DNA of 64,000 bases, from contig NZ_JAAIUV010000012.1 of the NCBI RefSeq assembly GCF_010975035.1, positions 33,002 through 97,001 of the forward strand, given 5' to 3'. Positions within the stretch are counted from its first letter, which is position 1; each line of letters opens with the position of its first letter. Position numbers and translations under genes: made by a program. Shown in pieces: positions 55,940 through 64,000 of the stretch. The notes below the pieces were generated by a model. It worked only from the letters and a program-made list of their open reading frames with translations, did not search any database and had not been told where the DNA came from. The DNA is from Neobacillus thermocopriae (lineage in GTDB: Bacteria > Bacillota > Bacilli > Bacillales > Cytobacillaceae).

Positions 55940-56682
55940 CGCCGCTCACCACCTAAAGCACTTTGAATTGTCAAAATGCGATCGAAAAATTCTTTCTCCG
56001 TTTGCTCCCCTTTAAACATTTCATTGACAATCCTTCCATCACGCAAAAAGATAACACGATCACAGTAACTAGCAGCATACGGATCATGAGTAATCATTAA
56101 GACAGTAGTATGAAATGTTTTATTTAACAATTGAAGTTGTTCGAGTAGCTGGGTAGCAGATTTTGAATCAAGTGCACCTGTTGGCTCGTCAGCAAACACT
56201 ATCGCTGGATTGGTAATAATTGCTCGTGCTGCTGCCGTACGTTGCTTTTGACCGCCGGAAATTTCAGAAGGATAATGATGTAAAATGGATTCTATATTTA
56301 AGGCTTCAATCAATTTTTCTAATCGCTTTTCCATTTCTTCTATCGGTGTTTTTTGTAATGCAAGCGGCAGTAGGATGTTTTCTTTCACTGTTAAGGTATC
56401 CAATAAGTTGTAATCTTGAAAAATAAATCCCATTCGTTTTTGACGAAATTCTCTTAGAGCTGATCTTTTCATATCTAACAATGATTTTCCCTCAATCCAA
56501 ATATCTCCACCATTAAAGCCATCAATTCCCCCAAGAGTATTCAATAATGTCGTCTTCCCAGAGCCTGATGGCCCCATGATCGCAGTAAATTCCCCTTGTT
56601 CAATCGTTAAATCAATATTTTTTAAGACTTGTGTTTTCCCGTAAGATTTCGACAAGTTCTTTGTTTGAATAATTTTAGTCAT
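55936..56682 (-). CDS. bceA: Bce-type ABC transporter ATP-binding protein
   Basis: A 248-residue ATPase: Walker A GPSGSGKTT, Q-loop FIFQDYNLLDTLTV, signature ISGGQKQR, Walker B IVFADEPTGALD, His-loop THDPYAA. With BceB it forms an antimicrobial-peptide resistance complex. A GAGGAGGATG ribosome site precedes it. An inverted repeat of BceR type is upstream. Confidence 0.9.
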   Translation of the reverse strand: MTKIIQTKNLSKSYGKTQVLKNIDLTIEQGEFTAIMGPSGSGKTTLLNTLGGIDGFNGGDIWIEGKSLLDMKRSALREFRQKRMGFIFQDYNLLDTLTVKENILLPLALQKTPIEEMEKRLEKLIEALNIESILHHYPSEISGGQKQRTAAARAIITNPAIVFADEPTGALDSKSATQLLEQLQLLNKTFHTTVLMITHDPYAASYCDRVIFLRDGRIVNEMFKGEQTEKEFFDRILTIQSALGGERR

Positions 56683-56755
56683 ATTCTCATCCTCCTCACC
56701 GCCATACTATACCGAAAACTTTATCCCCCAACCATCGATTTAACAATATGTAAAG

Positions 56756-56769
56756 TGACATTTTTGTCA
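56756..56769. promoter_or_regulatory. candidate BceR-type binding site upstream of bceAB
   Basis: TGACA-TTTT-TGTCA is a perfect inverted repeat of the TnACA-N4-TGTnA type described for BceR-like regulators. It lies about 75 bp upstream of the bceA start; TATAGT near 56710 is a possible -10. Confidence 0.55.
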
Positions 56770-57110
56770 TGTTACTCTCCATTATTAACAAAAATTGAAA
56801 AAGAAGTAGTGACAAAAATACCCGGAAATTGAAAACGATAAACGAATACTAGGTCAAAGTAGGGAGATTATATAGAATCTCACCATCACGTATGTGGAAC
56901 TATTTGTTAATAGAAAAATGAAAAAATAATAAAAAAATCTCGGGCTACCTTACGGAAAAAAACCCGAGATCTATTACTCCAATCAAATGGATAGTCTACT
57001 TCTCAAAATTTTTGCATAAAACACGAAAGAAAATATCTTCTTAACCTGGAATGTCCGGAGTAACCATGCTAAGGTTTAACTCTATTGTCAAGAACCTAAA
57101 AATGAAAATA
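56770..57110. other. intergenic region between bceA and the hydrolase gene
   Basis: About 340 bp without a credible gene. It holds the hydrolase terminator (56931-56970) and otherwise AT-rich sequence with no clear signal. Confidence 0.5.
56931..56970 (-). terminator. terminator of the hydrolase gene
   Basis: Minus-strand ATCTCGGG and CCCGAGAT pair across an 18-nt loop and are followed by a run of seven T. It ends the XRE-AbrB/hydrolase operon. Confidence 0.75.
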
Positions 57111-58175
57111 TTATTTTTGAACTTCCTCTAAGAAATCAACCATTATCTTAATAAATTCTTTTGGTTTATCGTAATGTATATCGTGACCAGGTGTATCTAC
57201 ATCTATCCTTTTTCCATTTTCCAACAATTCAACCACATGGTCAGCATCTTCGTCAGATAATGCCGCCATTAATAATTCTCCATCATAATTTGTTGCAGCT
57301 TTAATAAATACCGTCGGACTTTTAATTTTTGATAACACTTCTGTTTGGTTATAGTCTTCAAACCAGCTATTGTCATAAAATGTTTCTCCAAATTTGTGAT
57401 CATAAGGATATGTCACGGATTCAAATATTCTATTTATCTGTGGTGGTAAATATTTGATGTGTACTGGCTCATTAGGATGTTTTTTATGGTAGGCAATTGC
57501 ATCTTCGGAAAACTTGTTCCAAAGAAAATCCCCAAACACCTTTTTCCAATAACTTCTTTCTAAACTATACTTAAAATAATCCTTCTCTTTCTCTTGATTT
57601 TTAAAATCTTCATACAATTGAAAGCCATAAACCCATGCATATGTGTTTTCTCTTCTACCTGGTTCAGTTGAGAAGAAAGGGGAATCTTCAATCACTGTTC
57701 CAAGGACACGATCTGGTGCATAGGCAGCCATCCATGCAGCAATCATACCTCCTGAGGAATGACCGGAAACCAATGTTTTTTGCCCAATTTTAACATCAAT
57801 AAACTCGATAAAATCTTTCGCCATTTCTTTAGCGGAATATTTCTCCGCATTCCAATCCGATTCTCCATGTCCATGGCAATCTACCGCAAACACATGGTAG
57901 TGCTTTGATAATTCAGGTAATACTTTGGCATAATCCTCCCAAGTCATACCTTGACCATGAATGAGTAGAAGTGGGGTTTTGCCATTGTTTGGACCTTCAC
58001 CATAATTAATGATTGTACCGTCCTTTAACTTTACTTGTTTTTCAATAAATCCAGCACTATACATTTTTTTTAACGGTTTTTCCATATAAGTAATATTGTT
58101 ATACAAATAACTACCAACTAATAATAGGATAAAAACGAAAAATACACTCAGTATTACTTTCTTTTTCTTCTTCAC
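57111..58175 (-). CDS. membrane-anchored alpha/beta hydrolase
   Basis: A 354-residue protein with a basic N-terminus (KKKKK), one membrane helix (VILSVFFVFILLLVGSYLY) and an alpha/beta hydrolase domain facing outside: oxyanion LLIHGQGMTWE, nucleophile Ser in VSGHSSGG, and catalytic His in PGHDIHYDKP. Start is uncertain: GTG 58175 is used, but AAGGAGGG is 13 bases away and points better at ATC 58181; an in-frame TTG 58199 has no ribosome site. It follows the XRE-AbrB gene. Substrate unknown. Confidence 0.75.
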   Translation of the reverse strand: MKKKKKVILSVFFVFILLLVGSYLYNNITYMEKPLKKMYSAGFIEKQVKLKDGTIINYGEGPNNGKTPLLLIHGQGMTWEDYAKVLPELSKHYHVFAVDCHGHGESDWNAEKYSAKEMAKDFIEFIDVKIGQKTLVSGHSSGGMIAAWMAAYAPDRVLGTVIEDSPFFSTEPGRRENTYAWVYGFQLYEDFKNQEKEKDYFKYSLERSYWKKVFGDFLWNKFSEDAIAYHKKHPNEPVHIKYLPPQINRIFESVTYPYDHKFGETFYDNSWFEDYNQTEVLSKIKSPTVFIKAATNYDGELLMAALSDEDADHVVELLENGKRIDVDTPGHDIHYDKPKEFIKIMVDFLEEVQK

Positions 58176-58237
58176 CTTGATCTTTACTCCCTCCTTCAAC
58201 TAGTAACCATTCTTTTCAATATTCTGTATGAAGGGTA

Positions 58238-58666
58238 CTATTCATCGCATTCTTTCGCTTTATATACAGCTTCTACAAAATGCATCATTTTATCATACTT
58301 TAAAATAGCGATTCCCTGGTCCTCGTCACCTAGAACCAATAATCTTTCTCCAGGATGAATATTAAATATCTCTCTTGCTTTTTTAGGGATAACAATTTGT
58401 CCTCTTTCTCCCACCTTTACCGTTCCAAATACGTGTTTCCCTTTAGGTTGAATGCCTAAACCATCTTTTTGTTGAGAATGATTGACTAAATCATCCAACG
58501 TAACCTTATATAATCGTGCCAAAGCGATACAGTTATTGATATCAGGTACGGTATCACCATTTTCCCATTTTGCCACCGCTTGTCTAGAAACATTCAATTT
58601 TTCCGCAACCTCTTCTTGTGTGTATCTATGAGCTTTTCGTAAGTTCTTCAGATTCACATTTATCAT
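58238..58666 (-). CDS. XRE-type regulator with C-terminal SpoVT-AbrB domain
   Basis: A 142-residue regulator. A Cro/C1 helix-turn-helix is in residues 1-60 (TQEEVAEKLNVSRQAVAKWE), and an AbrB swapped-hairpin domain in about 78-125 (VKVGERGQIVIPKKAREIF). ATG 58666 is chosen because AAGGATG precedes it and it fits the transcription start predicted from the -10 at 58689-58694; upstream ATGs would be in the leader. The hydrolase gene lies 62 bp downstream. Confidence 0.82.
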   Translation of the reverse strand: MINVNLKNLRKAHRYTQEEVAEKLNVSRQAVAKWENGDTVPDINNCIALARLYKVTLDDLVNHSQQKDGLGIQPKGKHVFGTVKVGERGQIVIPKKAREIFNIHPGERLLVLGDEDQGIAILKYDKMMHFVEAVYKAKECDE

Positions 58667-58688
58667 ATTTTTCACATCCTTCATGCCC

Positions 58689-58747
58689 ATTATATTATGG
58701 ATATCCAAAGATTCAATGAACCCAACATAACATAGAATGTTATGTTG
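58689..58747 (-). promoter_or_regulatory. promoter and palindrome upstream of XRE-AbrB gene
   Basis: TTGAAT-N16-TATAAT (minus strand, -10 at 58689-58694) is a good promoter. Just upstream, CAACATAACAT and ATGTTATGTTG are perfect 11-bp arms around AGA at 58723-58747, a likely autoregulatory operator. Confidence 0.6.
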
Positions 58748-58777
58748 AGTTGACATCATTTATTATTCCTTGATAAA

Positions 58778-58814
58778 AGAAAAAATCGGGCTTCCTGTTG
58801 GAAATTACCCGATT
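58778..58814 (-). terminator. terminator of lctP
   Basis: AATCGGG and CCCGATT form the stem, followed by TTTTTTC on the minus strand. It closes the ldh-lctP operon. Confidence 0.75.
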
Positions 58815-58863
58815 AATCATTGGTTTTCTGCTGATAATAGCAATCGTATATTCATAATTTTTT

Positions 58864-60435
58864 TTAGAAAAGGAGTGAAAGAATTAGCGTCCAAACACAG
58901 ACAAATAGTAATAATCCAAAACTGTATTTCAAGGTCATTTTCGTTAACTCAGATTCTTTTCCTACTTCCCCTACAGATGCCGTTGCAATGGCAATCGATT
59001 GTGGTGAGATCAATTTTGCCATTACTCCGCCTGCAGTGTTAGCAGCAACTAATAATGAAGGATTCGTCCCGATAATATTACCAGCAGTAGCTTGAATGGA
59101 AGCAAATAATGTATTGTTATTTACAACCGATCCTGTCATAAATACCCCGATCCAACCTAATATAGGGGATAATAATGGGAATCCTTTACCGGTTGTTGCA
59201 ACCGCTTCTCCTAATACTGCTGTTAAACCCGCATAGGTCATTAATTTGGCAATAGCTAAAACAGCACAAATCATCGCAATAGGAATCCAAAATTCTTTCA
59301 TGGTCGTTTTTAATAGTTGAAATCCTTTATTAAAACCAATACCTTTAGAAGTTATGATTGTCGTTATTCCGGCCAAGAAAACCGCTGTACCAGTCGCACT
59401 AATTAACCCAATACTGGAACTTAATGATGATCCTGGGATTGTAAATAAAAGATTGGTTGAAGCCAATACTTCTCCTTCTGCAAATAAAGATTTGAATAAT
59501 GGTAAACTCCAAATGAGAACAAATATACTTAATAAATAGAAAGGTGACCAAGCCTTAGCAATATTTGAAAGCGAGTATTTTTCTACTTCTACTTTTTTAC
59601 CATTTATGAAAAAGATATTTTTCGGCTGCCATTTATTTAAAAAGATTGCAAGAGCCCCCATTGCTAATAAAGAAGGAATAATATCTGCTAATTCAGGGCC
59701 TAAAAAGACAGTTATCATTAATTGGGTGATTGTATATACAGCAGATACAACTAAAATAGCTGGTAAAACTTCTTTGATACCTTTTATACCATCTATTAAT
59801 AAAATTAGTAAAAATGGAATAGAAAAATTAATAATAGGTAGGGTTAAGGCAGTCATCATCGATACATCCATGGAAGTGATCCCTTCCAATCCTAATGTAC
59901 CAGTAATGGCTACCGGGATTCCAATAGCTCCAAATGCACCTGAAGCCCCATTGGCAATTAAGCAAAGCATTGCCGCTTGCAATGGATGAAAGCCTAAAGA
60001 TGCTAGTAATACTGCACAGATAGCAATTGGAACACCGAAACCAGCTGCACCTTCTAAAAAAGCATTAAAACAAAAACCTATTAATAGTAACTGGAGACGC
60101 TGGTCTTGAGAGATTCCGGCAATACTCGCACGTATGACGTCAAACCTCCCTGATTCTACAGAGAGCTTGTATAACCAAACAGCTGTTATAATAATATAGC
60201 CTATCGGCCAAATTCCTTGAATCGTACCTTGTATTACACTTCCGATAGCTTCTCCCATTGGCAATTGAAAGCAAGCAGTGGCAATAATAAAGGTAACGAC
60301 TAAATTTAGTAAAGCGGCATAAATACCTTTCATTCGAAAGACAGTTAAGCATAATAGAAATAACAGGATTGGTATTGCAGCTACAAGAGCGGAAATACCA
60401 ATATGATGAAAAGGATTGAATGACTCAACTAACAT
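58864..60435 (-). CDS. lctP: L-lactate permease
   Basis: A 523-residue lactate permease (LctP family) with about 13 membrane helices. Typical segments: GFCFNAFLEGAAGFGVPIAI and ANGASGAFGAIGIPVAITG. It exports or imports lactate with protons. It follows ldh by 45 bp; AAAGGAG precedes the ATG. The pair is as in B. subtilis ldh-lctP. Confidence 0.93.
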   Translation of the reverse strand: MLVESFNPFHHIGISALVAAIPILLFLLCLTVFRMKGIYAALLNLVVTFIIATACFQLPMGEAIGSVIQGTIQGIWPIGYIIITAVWLYKLSVESGRFDVIRASIAGISQDQRLQLLLIGFCFNAFLEGAAGFGVPIAICAVLLASLGFHPLQAAMLCLIANGASGAFGAIGIPVAITGTLGLEGITSMDVSMMTALTLPIINFSIPFLLILLIDGIKGIKEVLPAILVVSAVYTITQLMITVFLGPELADIIPSLLAMGALAIFLNKWQPKNIFFINGKKVEVEKYSLSNIAKAWSPFYLLSIFVLIWSLPLFKSLFAEGEVLASTNLLFTIPGSSLSSSIGLISATGTAVFLAGITTIITSKGIGFNKGFQLLKTTMKEFWIPIAMICAVLAIAKLMTYAGLTAVLGEAVATTGKGFPLLSPILGWIGVFMTGSVVNNNTLFASIQATAGNIIGTNPSLLVAANTAGGVMAKLISPQSIAIATASVGEVGKESELTKMTLKYSFGLLLFVCVWTLILSLLF

Positions 60436-60480
60436 GTTGATGAACTCCTTTGAAGTGAAATATAGTTACTGCCGAGTCAA

Positions 60481-61416
<936 letters not shown>

Positions 61417-61448
61417 TTAAACTCATCTCCTACTAGTAAATGGTTTAT

Positions 61449-61480
61449 GGTTATTATTCCTATCCCCCAGAATAATAACC
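61449..61480. repeat. hairpin in the ldh leader
   Basis: GGTTATTATT and AATAATAACC are perfect 10-bp arms around a 12-nt loop in the untranslated leader of ldh. It may stabilise the mRNA or bind a regulator. Confidence 0.55.
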
Positions 61481-61495
61481 AGTCGGGAAAATAGT

Positions 61496-61546
61496 TTGTG
61501 AAATATTTCACAATTAAATTATATGTCTTTACGACTCATAACTCAA
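61496..61546 (-). promoter_or_regulatory. ldh promoter with Rex operator
   Basis: TTGAGT (61541-61546) and TATAAT (61518-61523) are 17 bp apart on the minus strand. Just downstream lies TTGTGAAATATTTCACAA (61496-61513), a perfect palindrome that matches the Rex consensus TTGTGAA-N4-TTCACAA. Rex blocks transcription when NADH is low. Confidence 0.88.
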
Positions 61547-61575
61547 CCGTAATTTGGAAATGTATTCGATTACAA

Positions 61576-61595
61576 TTTGTCAAAAGTATGACAAA
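61576..61595. promoter_or_regulatory. second palindrome upstream of ldh
   Basis: TTTGTCA and TGACAAA around a 6-bp spacer, about 30 bp upstream of the ldh -35. It is not a Rex site; it resembles similar TTGAC/GTCAA palindromes before aroK and the CysJ-like gene. Confidence 0.4.
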
Positions 61596-61599
61596 ATTC

Positions 61600-61869
61600 C
61601 CCCTCCTTAAGTGTTTAAAAAATAACCCCTTTTAACTGTGCTTTACATATTTCTATTGCTAGATGGACAATGATCACGAGGGTAGAGTTATATATATGTA
61701 AAAACCATATAGCCCGTATACAAACAAACCTATAAACACAAAGCACCTCCTTAAACAGATACAATCTTAGTATCCATTTAAAGAGGTGCTTGCATTTTGC
61801 CCCATTATTTTCACTGTTCAATTTTTCTTAAGAAAATTTTCTAATATGTTTTTCTATCAAATGAAGCAA
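61600..61869. other. intergenic region between ldh and the HAAS-like gene
   Basis: The region holds one strong hairpin at 61741-61793 and no convincing gene. A minus-strand frame (61615-61821) lacks a ribosome site and overlaps the hairpin. Confidence 0.45.
61741..61793 (-). terminator. large nested hairpin, probable terminator of the PadR operon
   Basis: AAGCACCTC pairs with GAGGTGCTT, and inside it GATAC pairs with GTATC. On the minus strand the stem is followed by TTTGTGTTT. It lies downstream of the padR-membrane protein operon. Confidence 0.5.
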
Positions 61870-62457
61870 TCACAACTTGTTTTCCCCTTTTTTCTTTAAC
61901 ACAATAATGGCATTGCTGATAAGGCCTAATCCAATTCCAATGATTCCTCCAACGGCAGTACCAATTAGTGTATCAATCCAACCACCTGAAAGGAATAGCT
62001 CTCGACCACCGCTAGCAATAAATCCAATTAATCCACCAACAGAAATACCAAAAAACATAAATCCAGCATAAAATAGACCGATTGCTTCATGATCAGCAGG
62101 ATTGAAATTTTCATAGTACTCAACAAACTTATCTTTCAAATCAGAAGACCTGGTAGTTTCACTTTGAAACTTCAATTCCTCTTTCGCACGTTCAAATGCT
62201 TCTTGTTCGGAAATCCCGTTTTCCATCAAATCATTCATATAATCACTCATATAGAGAATCAAATCATTTTGTACATCAATTGATACATTTGAACGGGTCT
62301 TCAGTTTAGACAGTTTATTTGTAACCTTTCTTTTCGTCTGACCAATTTGATGTTGCAACTTTTCTAAGTAAGTCATCTCAGCTTCTTCTAAATAATATTG
62401 AGACTGCTCCTTGGCAAACTGTTTGATTCTTTCTTTCATTTCATTACTAAAGTTCAT
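61870..62457 (-). CDS. membrane protein with HAAS-like N-terminal domain
   Basis: A 195-residue protein: the first 100 residues are helical and charged, resembling the HAAS signalling domain that partners PadR regulators (EQEAFERAKEEL), and the last 80 include two or three hydrophobic helices (FYAGFMFFGISVGGLIGFI, LIGTAVGGIIGIGLGLI). It overlaps padR by 11 bp. PadR-HAAS pairs work as anti-regulator systems; the signal is unknown. Confidence 0.65.
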   Translation of the reverse strand: MNFSNEMKERIKQFAKEQSQYYLEEAEMTYLEKLQHQIGQTKRKVTNKLSKLKTRSNVSIDVQNDLILYMSDYMNDLMENGISEQEAFERAKEELKFQSETTRSSDLKDKFVEYYENFNPADHEAIGLFYAGFMFFGISVGGLIGFIASGGRELFLSGGWIDTLIGTAVGGIIGIGLGLISNAIIVLKKKGENKL

Positions 62458-62779
62458 TCTTATTCATCCCTTCCTTTCTTATCATTTCAATACGATCAAC
62501 CAAAAAGTCCCACCTTACCCAAAAAGAAGACAATGCCTCACGACCTTGTTCGTTTAGGGTATAAAACTTTCTTGGAGGACCTAATTCTGAAGGTTTTTTT
62601 GTAATATGAACTAGTTTGTTTTTTTCAAGTCTAAGCAACAACGCATACACAGTAGCTTCTGCAAGTTCTTCAAAGCCCAATTGGCGTAATTTTTTGGCAA
62701 TCTCATAACCATATATTTCGCCGTGACTGATAATTTCTAATACAATCCCTTCCAATACGCCTTTGAGCATTACACTCAT
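62447..62779 (-). CDS. PadR family regulator
   Basis: A 110-residue winged-helix regulator: GVLEGIVLEIISHGEIYGYEIAKKL at the N-terminus, ATVYALLLRLEKNKLV (recognition helix) and GPPRKFYTLNEQGREAL wing. It has only the short C-terminal helix of subfamily 2. It starts with TGGAG and overlaps the membrane-protein gene. Confidence 0.88.
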   Translation of the reverse strand: MSVMLKGVLEGIVLEIISHGEIYGYEIAKKLRQLGFEELAEATVYALLLRLEKNKLVHITKKPSELGPPRKFYTLNEQGREALSSFWVRWDFLVDRIEMIRKEGMNKNEL

Positions 62780-63376
62780 GTTCTCCAGAAAATCACCCCA
62801 TTAGTATTCAACATTGTTGGTAATCAATAATATTGAGTACTACTATATAATAATATAGAGTAGCCAGCTGATCAATACTTTTTCAGGAATCCTTTGTTAA
62901 CTATTTTTTGACATCATTCTCTAACCTTATAAATATATTTCGATATCCGACTTCAGTCTTTTGTAAATCTTTTATTTTTTTTTATACAATTTCTATCAAC
63001 ACTATTCTATAATCGTTGATTGGTAGTTGCAGATATATTGATTTAGCAGTGTTTAACATAAATTTAACAACAATTATAACAGACATGTAAAAATTGATAT
63101 TTTACACAAAATATTGCCAAGCTTGACAATTTAGGATATTCTATCCATTGTATAATCGGGACTATTGTTTTATTTTTAAATCTTATATAATTAATACTTT
63201 TATTTAATTTCACTGTACTCGTAGATTGTACAAATTTTTAATATTGCCTCCAAACTATAATTGTTAATCTTTTCTGATATTATCTCATTTTCGAAGATAC
63301 TTACTCTCAAATAATATTCTTTTTATTGCACTGGCATTACCGGCATTTTGAAAATTTTATTCGAAGGGGAAATAAT
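62780..63376. other. AT-rich intergenic region before the coiled-coil gene
   Basis: About 600 bp with no credible gene. An imperfect AT-rich dyad at 62841-62862 may be the PadR operator. A TTGACA (63124) and a TATAAT lie nearby but 22 bp apart, too far for a normal promoter. Confidence 0.4.
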
Positions 63377-63910
63377 ATGGAAGAAAACAACATGGAAGAA
63401 AACAACAGAAATATAAATAAAATTGATAAAAAGTCAAAAAATAAGCTTAATAGCATTGTTGATACAAAGGATCTCCAATGTTACATTCAAGAATTGAAAG
63501 ACATTGAAAATAAATTAACCAACATTAACGAACAAGTTATTAACATTCCAACAATTAAAAATAAATTGGACTATTGCCATGACAAGTTAAATAAACTCTA
63601 TCAAGAGATCAGAGAGATTAATAAAGACATTAAATCTTATTCTGGATTTCACACCTATATTAATAAAATATATGCTATATTAGAAGAATTAAAGAGTAAG
63701 GTTTCTGAACATGAAAAATTATTAAAACAATCTTTCTCAAAAAAGCAACTTATAGAAAAACAAACTAATATTAGTAGTACTATACAGGAAGATTTAAATG
63801 AATCATCTTTCCTTTTTAAATTCAAATTTTCTCATTTAGAAAATTATTTAATGACGGAACCTAAAAAATCTCGTGGACCTACGTCAATATTCCGGACACA
63901 AATAAATTAA
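63377..63910 (+). CDS. coiled-coil protein of unknown function
   Basis: A 177-residue, Asn/Lys-rich, AT-rich gene. Residues about 30-145 form a long coiled coil (LQCYIQELKDIENKLTNI, IREINKDIKS, AILEELKSKVSEHEKLL); the last 35 residues are a separate FLFKFKFSHLENYL segment and a basic tail. ATG 63377 follows AAGGGGA; the first 15 bp are a tandem duplicate. No relative is recognised. Confidence 0.6.
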   Translation: MEENNMEENNRNINKIDKKSKNKLNSIVDTKDLQCYIQELKDIENKLTNINEQVINIPTIKNKLDYCHDKLNKLYQEIREINKDIKSYSGFHTYINKIYAILEELKSKVSEHEKLLKQSFSKKQLIEKQTNISSTIQEDLNESSFLFKFKFSHLENYLMTEPKKSRGPTSIFRTQIN

Positions 63911-63925
63911 ATTCCAAACCACTTT

Positions 63926-64000
63926 CTAATTTAAATTACAGTTACCTTTCGTGGCTTGACATGGAGCCTCGGCGGGCATGAGTTCTATGCCAGGAAGCCA
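63926..64000 (-). CDS. possible C-terminal end of an unidentified gene at the right edge
   Basis: On the minus strand a frame enters from the right edge and reads WLPGIELMPAEAPCQATKGN before ending at 63926-63928. The base composition is GC-richer than its neighbours. GGCAT and ATGCC can form a hairpin here (63970-63995). Only 24 codons are visible, so coding status is uncertain. Confidence 0.25.
   Translation of the reverse strand, partial: WLPGIELMPAEAPCQATKGNCNLN

Noticed and set aside
61615..61821. 68-codon minus-strand ORF between ldh and the HAAS-like gene
   Set aside because: No ribosome site, TTG start, overlaps a strong hairpin, and no recognisable protein.
63124..63165. TTGACA and TATAAT before the coiled-coil gene
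   Set aside because: Spacing of 22 bp is too long for a normal SigA promoter.

Overview
The window is a chromosomal segment of a spore-forming, low-GC Gram-positive bacterium of the Bacillaceae. Strong AGGAGG-type ribosome binding sites, frequent TTG/GTG starts, spore photoproduct lyase, CotS/CotSA-type spore coat genes, a WalR box, a Rex operator and ARG boxes all point there. Gene content and order repeatedly match Bacillus subtilis operons as I remember them (argCJBD-carAB-argF, appDFABC, narGHJI, splAB, glnKL, ldh-lctP). I cannot name the species from sequence alone.

Layout. 1-9970: arginine biosynthesis on the minus strand (argC-argJ-argB-argD-carA-carB-argF, then argG running off the left edge), with candidate AhrC/ArgR operators before argC and argG. 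10019-10150: a small MITE-like repeat. 10173-11458: aroK-aroD. 11589-17236: app-type oligopeptide ABC transporter, then a Mta/TipA-like MerR regulator. 18800-21870: POT peptide transporter, glutaminase, hemerythrin-like protein. 21976-28490: respiratory nitrate reductase narGHJI. 28805-30210: a small helical protein and a YurR-like FAD oxidoreductase.

30636-37760: an expanded spore-coat cluster with three CotS/CotI-type kinase-fold proteins, two CotSA-type glycosyltransferases (one with a Lys-rich tail), a very acidic Glu/Ser repeat protein on the opposite strand, and an amphi-Trp-like small protein. 37977-41761: GltT-type glutamate symporter divergent from a GlnK-GlnL two-component system. 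41833-42999: acyl-CoA dehydrogenase-like. 43161-44345: CwlO-like DL-endopeptidase. 44666-45832: a CysJ-like reductase lacking its flavodoxin domain. 46041-46780: paired CrcB/Fluc fluoride channel subunits. 46988-49355: AEC transporter and splA-splB.

49475-52016: GNAT, a MarR-GNAT fusion broken by a frameshift, and a VOC protein. 52309-56682: a Bce-type peptide-antibiotic sensing and resistance module, with the two-component system and the ABC transporter convergent onto one perfect palindromic terminator. 57111-58666: XRE-AbrB regulator and membrane-anchored alpha/beta hydrolase. 58864-61416: ldh-lctP under a perfect Rex site. 61870-62779: PadR plus membrane partner. 63377-63910: an unidentified coiled-coil protein.

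The most original signals are the charge-complementary spore-coat pair inside the duplicated CotS/CotSA cluster, an apparent AUA start for cotSA, the split MarR-GNAT gene at an A7 run, the palindromic terminator that encodes the same last residues of bceS and bceB, and the flavodoxin-less CysJ. I see no CRISPR array, tRNA, rRNA or complete insertion sequence.
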